Shown one piece after another: positions 16,584-24,948 of a stretch of DNA of 64,000 bases. The notes beneath the pieces were generated by a model, which saw only the letters and a list, made by a program, of their open reading frames with translations, had not been told where the DNA came from and did not search any database. This DNA comes from Micromonospora polyrhachis (GTDB taxonomy: Bacteria; Actinomycetota; Actinomycetes; Mycobacteriales; Micromonosporaceae). The translations under genes were made by a program, and so were the position numbers. Within the stretch, counting starts at the first letter, position 1. Each line of letters opens with the position of its first letter. The stretch lies in assembly GCF_014203835.1 (NCBI RefSeq), contig NZ_JACHJW010000001.1, forward strand, positions 5,530,501 to 5,594,500, written 5' to 3'.

Positions 16584-17720
16584 GTGTCCTGCGCCAGAAA
16601 TTCGCCTTATAAGTGGGTGTAGGCTACGAGGATGCCAAGAACCGGGCGTCCGACCCCACCGTTGACGCTGACGGACGAAGAGCGGGCGACGTTGACGCGC
16701 TGGTCACGGCGGGCGAAGTCGTCGCAGGTTCTGGCGATGCGGTCACGGATCATCCTGGCGTGTGCCGAGGGCGCCTCGAACGTCGACGTGGCGACGGAGC
16801 TGGGTGTCCATCTGTCCACTGTGGGTAAGTGGCGGCGGCGGTTCCTGAAGCTGCGGCTCGACGGCCTTATCGACGAGCAACGGCCGGGCCGCCCGCCGTC
16901 GATCAGCCTGGACCAGGTGGAACAGGTGGTGGTCGCGACTCTGGAGCAGGTACCACGCAACGCCACGCACTGGTCCCGCACGTCAATGGCCGAGCGATCC
17001 GGGCTGTCGAAGTCCACCATCGGGCGAATCTGGCGGGACTTCGGCCTCAAGCCACACCGGGCGGACACGTTCAAACTGTCCACCGATCCGCAGTTCATGG
17101 AGAAGGTCGTTGACGTGGTCGGCCTGTACCACAACCCGCCGGAACGGGCCGTGGTGCTGTGCGTCGACGAGAAATCCCAGATCCAGGCCTTGGACCGCTC
17201 CCAGCCGGTACTGCCGATGATGCCCGGCATGCCGGAACGCCGCACCCACGACTACGTCCGTAACGGCATCACCAGCCTGTTCGCCGCGTTCAACGTCGCC
17301 GACGGCACCGTGATCGGCCAACTCCACCGCCAGCACCGCGCCACCGAGTTCCAGAAGTTCCTGACCGCGATCGACAAGACCGTGCCCGCCGACCTCGACA
17401 TCCACCTGATCTGCGACAACTACGGCACCCACAAGACCCCGGCCATCCGGGCCTGGCTCGCCAGACACCCCCGCTTCCACATGCACTTCACCCCGACCGG
17501 CTCGTCCTGGCTCAACCAGGTCGAACGCTGGTTCGGCTACCTCACCGAACAAAAGATCCGTCGTGGCGCGCACAAGAGCGTCCGGTCCCTTGAGGCGGAC
17601 ATCCGGGCGTGGATCACCGACTGGAACAGCAATCCACGTCCCTTCATCTGGACCAAGACCGCCGAAGAGATCCTCGAATCACTCGCACGATTTTGTAGGC
17701 GAATTTCTGGCGCAGGACAC
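16584..17720 (+). mobile_element. IS630-family insertion sequence (type B), copy 1
   Basis: 1137-bp element with perfect 24-bp inverted repeats (16584-16607 and 17697-17720, beginning GTGTCCTGCGCCAGAAATTC). It is bounded by TA at 16582-16583 and 17721-17722. The second TA is shared with an apparently identical copy that follows head-to-tail, giving an exact 1139-bp period. Confidence 0.93.
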
Positions 17721-17723
17721 TAG
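16632..17723 (+). CDS. IS630-family transposase (type B), copy 1
   Basis: 363-aa transposase with a helix-turn-helix N-terminus (SNVDVATELGVHLSTVGKW), and DDE residues in VVLCVDEKSQIQALDRSQP, IHLICDNYGTHKTP and SSWLNQVERWFGYL. The start ATG is 45 bp inside the element. The reading frame runs to the very end: its TAG stop is made from the boundary TA plus the next base. The protein is identical to copy 2 and distinct from the type A transposase upstream. Confidence 0.93.
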   Translation: MPRTGRPTPPLTLTDEERATLTRWSRRAKSSQVLAMRSRIILACAEGASNVDVATELGVHLSTVGKWRRRFLKLRLDGLIDEQRPGRPPSISLDQVEQVVVATLEQVPRNATHWSRTSMAERSGLSKSTIGRIWRDFGLKPHRADTFKLSTDPQFMEKVVDVVGLYHNPPERAVVLCVDEKSQIQALDRSQPVLPMMPGMPERRTHDYVRNGITSLFAAFNVADGTVIGQLHRQHRATEFQKFLTAIDKTVPADLDIHLICDNYGTHKTPAIRAWLARHPRFHMHFTPTGSSWLNQVERWFGYLTEQKIRRGAHKSVRSLEADIRAWITDWNSNPRPFIWTKTAEEILESLARFCRRISGAGH

Positions 17724-18859
17724 TGTCCTGCGCCAGAAATTCGCCTTATAAGTGGGTGTAGGCTACGAGGATGCCAAGAACCGGGCGTCCGACCCCACCG
17801 TTGACGCTGACGGACGAAGAGCGGGCGACGTTGACGCGCTGGTCACGGCGGGCGAAGTCGTCGCAGGTTCTGGCGATGCGGTCACGGATCATCCTGGCGT
17901 GTGCCGAGGGCGCCTCGAACGTCGACGTGGCGACGGAGCTGGGTGTCCATCTGTCCACTGTGGGTAAGTGGCGGCGGCGGTTCCTGAAGCTGCGGCTCGA
18001 CGGCCTTATCGACGAGCAACGGCCGGGCCGCCCGCCGTCGATCAGCCTGGACCAGGTGGAACAGGTGGTGGTCGCGACTCTGGAGCAGGTACCACGCAAC
18101 GCCACGCACTGGTCCCGCACGTCAATGGCCGAGCGATCCGGGCTGTCGAAGTCCACCATCGGGCGAATCTGGCGGGACTTCGGCCTCAAGCCACACCGGG
18201 CGGACACGTTCAAACTGTCCACCGATCCGCAGTTCATGGAGAAGGTCGTTGACGTGGTCGGCCTGTACCACAACCCGCCGGAACGGGCCGTGGTGCTGTG
18301 CGTCGACGAGAAATCCCAGATCCAGGCCTTGGACCGCTCCCAGCCGGTACTGCCGATGATGCCCGGCATGCCGGAACGCCGCACCCACGACTACGTCCGT
18401 AACGGCATCACCAGCCTGTTCGCCGCGTTCAACGTCGCCGACGGCACCGTGATCGGCCAACTCCACCGCCAGCACCGCGCCACCGAGTTCCAGAAGTTCC
18501 TGACCGCGATCGACAAGACCGTGCCCGCCGACCTCGACATCCACCTGATCTGCGACAACTACGGCACCCACAAGACCCCGGCCATCCGGGCCTGGCTCGC
18601 CAGACACCCCCGCTTCCACATGCACTTCACCCCGACCGGCTCGTCCTGGCTCAACCAGGTCGAACGCTGGTTCGGCTACCTCACCGAACAAAAGATCCGT
18701 CGTGGCGCGCACAAGAGCGTCCGGTCCCTTGAGGCGGACATCCGGGCGTGGATCACCGACTGGAACAGCAATCCACGTCCCTTCATCTGGACCAAGACCG
18801 CCGAAGAGATCCTCGAATCACTCGCACGATTTTGTAGGCGAATTTCTGGCGCAGGACAC
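17723..18859 (+). mobile_element. IS630-family insertion sequence (type B), copy 2
   Basis: Second 1137-bp copy, head-to-tail with copy 1 and sharing the TA at 17721-17722. It is bounded on the right by TA at 18860-18861, followed by unique chromosomal sequence. Its transposase and all the overlapping frames I compared translate identically to copy 1, implying very recent duplication. Its right end is 54 bp upstream of the imuB LexA box. Confidence 0.93.
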
Positions 18860-18862
18860 TAG
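17771..18862 (+). CDS. IS630-family transposase (type B), copy 2
   Basis: 363-aa transposase identical in sequence to that of copy 1 (same HTH and DDE motifs). The TAG stop again uses the boundary TA plus the first flanking base, here chromosomal. Readthrough toward imuB is possible because the gene ends 54 bp before the SOS promoter region with no terminator between. Confidence 0.93.
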   Translation: MPRTGRPTPPLTLTDEERATLTRWSRRAKSSQVLAMRSRIILACAEGASNVDVATELGVHLSTVGKWRRRFLKLRLDGLIDEQRPGRPPSISLDQVEQVVVATLEQVPRNATHWSRTSMAERSGLSKSTIGRIWRDFGLKPHRADTFKLSTDPQFMEKVVDVVGLYHNPPERAVVLCVDEKSQIQALDRSQPVLPMMPGMPERRTHDYVRNGITSLFAAFNVADGTVIGQLHRQHRATEFQKFLTAIDKTVPADLDIHLICDNYGTHKTPAIRAWLARHPRFHMHFTPTGSSWLNQVERWFGYLTEQKIRRGAHKSVRSLEADIRAWITDWNSNPRPFIWTKTAEEILESLARFCRRISGAGH

Positions 18863-18915
18863 CGAGCCGCATGGGCTGTGCTCCACCTCCTCCTTCCGGG
18901 TCGGCCGGACGCGAA

Positions 18916-18931
18916 TCGAACGCGTGTTCTA
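18916..18931 (+). promoter_or_regulatory. LexA (SOS) box upstream of imuB-dnaE2
   Basis: TCGAACGCGTGTTCTA matches the actinobacterial LexA consensus TCGAAC-N4-GTTCGA at 11 of 12 conserved positions. It lies 33 bp upstream of the imuB start, a spacing at which LexA would overlap the promoter. This predicts damage-inducible expression of imuB and dnaE2 independently of the box at 1103. Confidence 0.85.
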
Positions 18932-18963
18932 ATCTGGCATTGTCACTGGTCAAGGGAGGTGTG

Positions 18964-20544
18964 ATGGGGGACGGCGGGACGCCGGTGCGGACTCTGCTCG
19001 TCTGGTGCCCCGACTGGCCGGTGATCGCCGCCGAGATCGTCGACGGGGTACCGGCCGTCGACCCGGTCGCGGTGCTGCACGCCAACCGGGTGGTCGCCTG
19101 CTCCGAGGCTGCCCGCCGCGACGGCGTACGCCGGGGCCTGCGCAAACGGGAGGCGCAGAGCCGTTGCCCCCAGCTGACCGTCGTCGCGTACGATCCCGGC
19201 CGGGATGCCCGCGCCTTCGAGCCGGTGGTCGCCGCCGTCGAGGAGGTCGCCGTTGGGGTGGAGGTGCTCCGGCCAGGGATCTGCGCGCTCGCCGCCCGGG
19301 GCCCGACCCGCTACTTCGGCGGCGAGGAACCGGCCGCCGAACGGATCGTCGAACACGTCGCCGAAAGTTGCGAGGTGGAGAGCCAGATCGGCATCGCCGA
19401 CGGGGTCTTCGCCGCCGGCCTGGCCGCCCGCGCCGGCCGGATCGTCCCGCCCGGGCAGACCCCGCACTTCCTCGCCGACCAACCCGTCGAGGCGCTCGGT
19501 CGGCCCCGACTGACCGACCTGCTGCGCCGGCTCGGCCTGCGTACCCTGGGCGACTTCGCGGCGCTGCCCGCCGGGGACGTACTGGCCCGGTTCGGGTTCG
19601 ACGCGGCGCTGGCGCACCGGCTGGCCGCCGGCCGCGACCACCGGCCGCTCGCGGTCCGTCGCCCACCGCCGGACCTGGACGCCACCGAGACGTACGACGA
19701 GCCGCTGGACCGGGTCGACGCCGCCGCGTTCGCCGCCCGAGCCCTGGCCGAACGGCTGCATGACACGCTCGCCGGACACGGCCTGGCCTGCACCCGGCTC
19801 GGCATCGAGGCGGTGACCGCCGACGGGCAGGAACTGCACCGGGTGTGGCGGCACGACGGCCTGCTCACCGCAGCGGCGATCGCCGACCGGGTGCGCTGGC
19901 AACTCGACGGCTGGCTCTCCGGCACCAACCGGCGGCCCGGCGGCGGTGGCCGGCTCGCCCCACCCCGCCCCACCGCCGGGATCATCCGGCTCCGGCTGGT
20001 CCCCGCCGGGGTGCTCGCCCAGGCTGGCCTGCAACCCGGTCTCTGGGGTGAGACCGGCGCGGAACGCGAGCGCGCGCACCGGGCGCTGAGCCGGGTGCAG
20101 GGCATCCTCGGCCCCGAGTCGGTGGTTACCGCCGTACTCGGTGGTGGGCGTGCCCCGGCCGACCAGGCCCGCCTGGTGCCGTGGGGCGACGAGCGGCTTC
20201 CTGCCCGACCGTTGGCCCCGCCGTGGCCGGGCCGGCTGCCGCCACCCGCTCCGGCCGTGGTGCTGCCCGTGCCACTGCCGGCCGCCGTGCACGACAGCAC
20301 CGGCCAACTGGTCGGGGTGACCGCCCGACTGGAGGTCAGCGCCGCGCCGGCCCGGCTCACCGTCGGTACGACCGCAGCCGTGGAGATCGTCGGCTGGACC
20401 GGGCCGTGGCCGGTCGACGAACGCTGGTGGGCCCCGGCCGAGGCCCGCCGGGCGGCCCGGTTCCAGGTCAGTCTCGCCGACGGGGGCGCTCTGCTGCTCT
20501 GCCTCGCCGCCGGTCAGTGGACGGTAGAGGCCATCTATGACTAG
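18964..20544 (+). CDS. imuB: ImuB, catalytically dead Y-family polymerase of the mutasome
   Basis: 526-aa Y-family-like protein that links DnaE2 to the sliding clamp. ATG 18964 follows AAGGGAGG; GTG 18961 is adjacent, and the longer open frame crosses the SOS box and is rejected. The first catalytic motif of Y polymerases (DxDAFF) is replaced by LLVWCPDWPV, and the SLDE motif by RPGICALAARGP, so the metal-binding acids are missing as in known ImuB. A clamp-binding-like QPGLWG lies at about 357-362. The little-finger and C-terminal regions are retained. dnaE2 follows 48 bp downstream, so they form one SOS operon. Confidence 0.88.
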   Translation: MGDGGTPVRTLLVWCPDWPVIAAEIVDGVPAVDPVAVLHANRVVACSEAARRDGVRRGLRKREAQSRCPQLTVVAYDPGRDARAFEPVVAAVEEVAVGVEVLRPGICALAARGPTRYFGGEEPAAERIVEHVAESCEVESQIGIADGVFAAGLAARAGRIVPPGQTPHFLADQPVEALGRPRLTDLLRRLGLRTLGDFAALPAGDVLARFGFDAALAHRLAAGRDHRPLAVRRPPPDLDATETYDEPLDRVDAAAFAARALAERLHDTLAGHGLACTRLGIEAVTADGQELHRVWRHDGLLTAAAIADRVRWQLDGWLSGTNRRPGGGGRLAPPRPTAGIIRLRLVPAGVLAQAGLQPGLWGETGAERERAHRALSRVQGILGPESVVTAVLGGGRAPADQARLVPWGDERLPARPLAPPWPGRLPPPAPAVVLPVPLPAAVHDSTGQLVGVTARLEVSAAPARLTVGTTAAVEIVGWTGPWPVDERWWAPAEARRAARFQVSLADGGALLLCLAAGQWTVEAIYD

Positions 20545-20592
20545 CCACGTCGGCGTGCCTCGCGGTGCCGGCGGGCCCAGCGGGACCCGGCG

Positions 20593-23500
20593 ATGAGCTT
20601 TCACAACCCGGACCTGCCCTGGTCCGAGCTGGAACGCCGGCTCTCCGGGCGGGTCACCGCCGACCCCGGGCGGGTCGTCACCGACCCCGGGCTGAGCACC
20701 GCCGACCCGGCAACGCCTGGCGGGCGCCTGCGGGTGGTGGACCCACTGGCCGCCGCCGGAGACGAGGAAGCGCCCCGGAGCCGGAGTCGCGAGACGATTC
20801 CAGTCCGACCCGTCGAGCCGCCCCCGGACGCGGTGCCCTATGCCGAGCTGCACTGTCATACCAACTTCAGCTTCCTCGACGGGGCCAGCCACCCGGAGGA
20901 GCTGGCCGAGGAGGCGGCCCGGCTGGGGCTGACCGCGCTCGCCGTCACCGACCACGACGGGTTCTACGGCGTGGTGCGCTTCGCCGAGGCGGCCCGGGCG
21001 CTGCGTCTGCCCACCGTCTTCGGTGCCGAACTGTCGCTGGACCTGCCCGGTCCCCGCACCGGCGAACCCGACCCGCACGGCCGGCACCTGCTGGTCCTGG
21101 CCCGAGGGCCGGAGGGGTACGCCCGGCTGGCCAGGACCATCGCCCGGGCCCAGCTGCGGGGCGGGGAGAAGGGCCGCCCGGTCTACGGCGAGCTGGCCGA
21201 AGTCGCCGCCGAACTACGTGACCACGTGTTGCTGCTCACCGGCTGCCGCAAGGGGCCGGTGCCATCTGCGCTGCTCACCGAGGGGGTCGATGCGGCAGCC
21301 CGCGAACTGGACCGGCTGACCGCGCTGTTCGGGGCGGAATCCGTGGCGGTGGAGCTGACCGACCACGGCGACCCGCTCGACGCCGACCGCAACGACGCCA
21401 TCGCCGAACTGGCCGCCCGGGCCGGACTGCCCACCGTCGCCACCAACAACGTGCACTACGCCACCCCGGGCCGCCGCCGACTGGCCACCGCGCTGGCCGC
21501 CGTACGGGCCCGGCGCAGCCTGGACGAGTTGGACGGCTGGCTGCCGGCGGCGGCCACCGCCCACCTGCGTACCGGGGCGGAGATGGCCGCCCGGTTCGCC
21601 GCCCATCCGGGCGCGGTGGCCCGGGCCGCCGCGCTCGGTGCCGAACTCGCCTTCGACCTGCACCTGGTCGCCCCGGAACTGCCCGCCTACCCGGTGCCGC
21701 CCGGGCACACCGAGATGACCTGGCTGCGCGAGCTGACCATGGCCGGTGCGTTGGACCGCTACGGGCCGCCCGGGGCGCACCCGGAGGCATACCACCAGCT
21801 CGACCACGAACTGAAGATGATCGACGAGCTGGGCTTTCCCGGCTACTTCCTGGTCGTCTACGACATCGTCGAGTTCTGCCGGCGCAGCGGCATCTACTGC
21901 CAGGGGCGTGGTTCGGCGGCCAACTCGGCGGTCTGCTACGCGCTGCGGATCACCAACGTCGACGCGGTCCGCCACCAGTTGCTCTTCGAACGGTTCCTCG
22001 CCCCCGAACGGGACGGGCCACCGGACATCGACGTGGACATCGAATCCGACCGTCGGGAGGAGGTCATCCAACACGTCTACGCCAAGTACGGCCGCGAGCA
22101 CACCGCCCAGGTAGCCAACGTCATCTCCTACCGGCCTCGTTCGGCGGTACGGGACATCGCCAAGGCGTTCGGCTTCTCGCCCGGCCAGCAGGATGCCTGG
22201 AGTAAACAGATCGACCGTTGGGGTTCGGTTGCCGCGGTGGACGCCGAGGGCATCCCCGAGCACGTCGTGGCGTACGCCAACGAGTTGCAGACATTTCCCC
22301 GGCACCTGGGCATCCACTCCGGCGGCATGGTGATCTGCGACCGTCCGGTGATCGAGGTGTGCCCGGTGGAGTGGGGGCGGATGCCCGGTCGCACCGTGCT
22401 CCAGTGGGACAAGGACGACTGCGCCAACGCCGGCCTGGTCAAGTTCGACCTGCTCGGGCTGGGCATGCTCTCGGTGCTGCGCTACGCCCACGACCTGATC
22501 GGCTCCACGTTGGACCTGGGCAGCATGTCGTTGGACGACCCGGAGGTCTACGACATGCTGTGCCGGGCCGACTCGGTGGGCGTGTTCCAGGTGGAGAGCC
22601 GAGCCCAGATGGCCACCCTGCCCCGGCTCAAGCCCCGGGAGTTCTACGACCTGGTGGTCGAGGTGGCGCTGATCCGGCCCGGCCCGATCCAGGGCGGCTC
22701 GGTGCACCCGTACATTCGGCGCAAGAACGGGCAGGAGCCGGTGACGTACCCGCATCCGCTGATGCGCAACGCGCTGGAGAAGACGCTGGGCGTACCGCTC
22801 TTCCAGGAGCAGCTGATGCAGCTCGCGATCGACCTGGCTGGCTTCGACGCGGCCGGTGCCGACCAGCTACGCCGGGCGATGGGGTCCAAGCGGTCCACCG
22901 AACGGATGGCGCAGATCCGCGACCGGCTCTACGCCGGTATGGCTGAGCGGGGCATTACCGGCGAGCTGGCCGACGACGTCTATCTGAAACTGTCCGCCTT
23001 CGCCAGCTACGGCTTTCCGGAGAGCCACGCGATGAGCTTCGCCTACCTGGTCTACGCCAGCTCCTGGCTCAAGCGCTACCACCCGGCCCCGTTCCTGGCC
23101 GCGCTGCTCAACGCCCAGCCGATGGGCTTCTACTCGCCGCAGACCCTGGTCGACGATGCTCGGCGGCACGGTGTCGAGGTACGCCGACCGGATATCAACG
23201 CCAGCGGAGCCAAGGCGGTGCTGGAGTCCACCCCGGACACCCGGTGGGGCAGCGCACCCGGTGAACCACCGCACAGGTGGGGGCTGGGCGGGCCGGCGGT
23301 CCGGCTGGGGCTGGGCAGTGTCCGTACCGTCGGCGACGAGTTGGCCGAGCGGATCGAGGCCGAGCGGACGGCCGGTGGACCGTACCGGGACATGGCGGAC
23401 CTGGCCCGTCGGGTCGGCCTGACCGCCGCGCAGTTGGAGGCGCTGGCCACCGCGGACGCCTTCGCCGGGTTCGGGCTGACCCGCCGGGAGGCGCTGTGGG

Positions 23501-23994
23501 CGGCCGGGGCCGCCGCCCAGGACCGGCCCGACCGGCTACCCGGCACCGTCACCGGAGCGAGCGCACCGGTGCTGCCCGGCATGGAGGCGGTCGACCGGCT
23601 GGTCGCCGACGTGTGGGCCACCGGACTGTCGCCGGAGAGCCACCCGGCCCGGTTCATCCGGCCCCAGCTCGACGCCCTCGGGGCGGTGCCGATCGCGAAA
23701 CTGGCCCAGGTCGAGCCCGGCCGGCGAGTACGTGTCGGCGGCATCGTCACCCACCGGCAACGCCCCGGTACGGCCGGTGGGGTCACCTTCCTCAACCTGG
23801 AGGACGAGACCGGGATGCTCAACGTGACCTGCTCACCGGGGCTGTGGCAGCGCTACCGGAAGGTGGCCCGGACCAGTGCCGCGCTGGTCGTACGGGGTCG
23901 GCTGGAACGGCATGACGGGGTGACGAACCTGACCGCCGACCGGCTCGACGCGATCACCCCGCCGGTCAGTCCGGCCTCGCGCGACTTCCGCTGA
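20593..23994 (+). CDS. dnaE2: Error-prone C-family DNA polymerase DnaE2
   Basis: 1133-aa alpha-subunit paralogue for damage-induced translesion synthesis and mutagenesis. Domains in order: a variable N-terminus (1-80), a PHP domain beginning AELHCHTNFSFLDGASHPEEL (about 85), the polymerase palm with GRGSAANSAVCY (about 438) and catalytic PDIDVD at 477-482, the fingers/thumb region, a helix-hairpin-helix region, and a C-terminal OB-fold (VRVGGIVTHRQRPGTAGG...). Length fits DnaE2, and it lacks the longer C-terminus of replicative DnaE1. Its position after imuB supports the assignment. ATG 20593 has no strong RBS, suggesting coupling to imuB. Confidence 0.92.
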   Translation: MSFHNPDLPWSELERRLSGRVTADPGRVVTDPGLSTADPATPGGRLRVVDPLAAAGDEEAPRSRSRETIPVRPVEPPPDAVPYAELHCHTNFSFLDGASHPEELAEEAARLGLTALAVTDHDGFYGVVRFAEAARALRLPTVFGAELSLDLPGPRTGEPDPHGRHLLVLARGPEGYARLARTIARAQLRGGEKGRPVYGELAEVAAELRDHVLLLTGCRKGPVPSALLTEGVDAAARELDRLTALFGAESVAVELTDHGDPLDADRNDAIAELAARAGLPTVATNNVHYATPGRRRLATALAAVRARRSLDELDGWLPAAATAHLRTGAEMAARFAAHPGAVARAAALGAELAFDLHLVAPELPAYPVPPGHTEMTWLRELTMAGALDRYGPPGAHPEAYHQLDHELKMIDELGFPGYFLVVYDIVEFCRRSGIYCQGRGSAANSAVCYALRITNVDAVRHQLLFERFLAPERDGPPDIDVDIESDRREEVIQHVYAKYGREHTAQVANVISYRPRSAVRDIAKAFGFSPGQQDAWSKQIDRWGSVAAVDAEGIPEHVVAYANELQTFPRHLGIHSGGMVICDRPVIEVCPVEWGRMPGRTVLQWDKDDCANAGLVKFDLLGLGMLSVLRYAHDLIGSTLDLGSMSLDDPEVYDMLCRADSVGVFQVESRAQMATLPRLKPREFYDLVVEVALIRPGPIQGGSVHPYIRRKNGQEPVTYPHPLMRNALEKTLGVPLFQEQLMQLAIDLAGFDAAGADQLRRAMGSKRSTERMAQIRDRLYAGMAERGITGELADDVYLKLSAFASYGFPESHAMSFAYLVYASSWLKRYHPAPFLAALLNAQPMGFYSPQTLVDDARRHGVEVRRPDINASGAKAVLESTPDTRWGSAPGEPPHRWGLGGPAVRLGLGSVRTVGDELAERIEAERTAGGPYRDMADLARRVGLTAAQLEALATADAFAGFGLTRREALWAAGAAAQDRPDRLPGTVTGASAPVLPGMEAVDRLVADVWATGLSPESHPARFIRPQLDALGAVPIAKLAQVEPGRRVRVGGIVTHRQRPGTAGGVTFLNLEDETGMLNVTCSPGLWQRYRKVARTSAALVVRGRLERHDGVTNLTADRLDAITPPVSPASRDFR

Positions 23995-24088
23995 GGGGTG
24001 AGGAAAGGCCTGCCTCGACGGTCGATCTTGTCGGCGGGGGTCGTTATGGTCGGCCGGCCGGACCCGCGACTGAGCACAATGGAGTGAC

Positions 24089-24802
24089 ATGAAGGATTTC
24101 GCCGGAGATTTCGAGACGCGCCTGACGGTACGTCTGGACGGCGGAACAGGTGGAGCCTGACACGGCGGAACAGGTGACGACGAGCCGTTACGCGACTGGG
24201 CCTGACGATGGATCCCGGCTGGATCACCCCGCCGGGACAGCGGTCCAGAGATCGCAGGATCCGTCCCGGCAAGCCGGAGTTCACCGATCCGGTGCAGGCG
24301 GACCGCTGGCGGACCCTGCGACGTACAGCCCTGGATCATGCTCTTGCCCTGGTCGCCGCGTCGCCGTTGCGGGAGAAGCTGGTACTGCGCGGCAGCATGC
24401 TGCCGCCAGCCTGGGCGGGAGAGCAGGCCCGTGCGCCGGGTGATCTCGACTGGGTGCTGGGTTGATCAGAGGATCGAGGCCGACCGCCTCTATGCCGACC
24501 TGGCCGACCTGTTGCGGCAGCAACCGAAGGTGACGGACGGCCTCGTCGACGAGAAGGATCTCTATGACGCGGTCCTGCTCGCGGAGGACCCCCGGGCGAA
24601 ACTGTCCCCGTCTCTCCTGGACGAGGTGCTGGACCCGTGGTTGGCGGCCGAGGACGTTCCGGACGCGATCGATGACCTGGACGTGGATTGGGAAGACTTC
24701 CAGAAGGACTATCCCTGGGTGGGCGGGACCGGGGAGGAATGGCTTACTCGGCTGAGCCGGGCACTGACCCACATGCTCGACACGGCTGACGAGCAGCACT
24801 GA
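24089..24802 (+). pseudogene. Decayed nucleotidyltransferase-like (AbiEii/AbiGii type) gene
   Basis: Pieces of one or two related genes lie in different frames. An ATG at 24089 with RBS GGAGTGAC opens MKDFAGDFETRLTVRLDGG and stops at 24160. Frame 24208-24465 carries KLVLRGSMLPPAWAGEQARAPGDLDWVL, which resembles the GS-x-DLD nucleotidyltransferase core, then stops. The frame ending at 24802 carries a helical C-terminal part (VDWEDFQKDYPWVGGTGEEWLTRL). The breaks imply internal deletions and frameshifts. I recognise the core motif as resembling AbiEii-type nucleotidyltransferase-toxin family proteins from memory, so the exact parent family is uncertain; that the locus is broken is clearer. Confidence 0.6.
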
Positions 24803-24845
24803 CACCCACGAGCAGCACTGATGCCCACGAGTAGCACTGACGCCG
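24789..24845. repeat. Three tandem 19-bp repeats
   Basis: Three imperfect 19-bp units (24789-24807, 24808-24826, 24827-24845) of the form ACGAGCAGCACTGACACCC. The first unit overlaps the C-terminal codons of the pseudogene (DEQH). They extend the decayed gene end and precede the stem-loop at 24851. Confidence 0.8.
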
Positions 24846-24850
24846 CTTTG

Positions 24851-24908
24851 CGGTTAGGAAGGGCCCCTTTCGATACAAAAAGCGATAACAAGAGGCCCTT
24901 CCTAACCG
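24851..24908. terminator. 15-bp perfect inverted repeat, terminator-like
   Basis: Arms 24851-24865 (CGGTTAGGAAGGGCC) and 24894-24908 are perfectly complementary with a 28-nt AT-rich loop. The GGTTAGGAAGGGCC arm looks like a dispersed actinomycete palindromic repeat. It separates the pseudogene from the methyltransferase operon and may terminate transcription, although there is no T-tract. Confidence 0.6.
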
Positions 24909-24948
24909 GCAATCCCCATCCCGGGCCTCGCCCACTAGGCTCGGTCGG

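Noticed and set aside
18943-21087. 714-codon minus-strand frame opposite imuB/dnaE2
   Set aside because: Low-complexity Gly/Pro/Arg composition and complete overlap with two well-supported plus-strand genes.
21214-22755. 513-codon minus-strand frame opposite dnaE2
   Set aside because: Mirror of dnaE2 codons; no motifs, no RBS.
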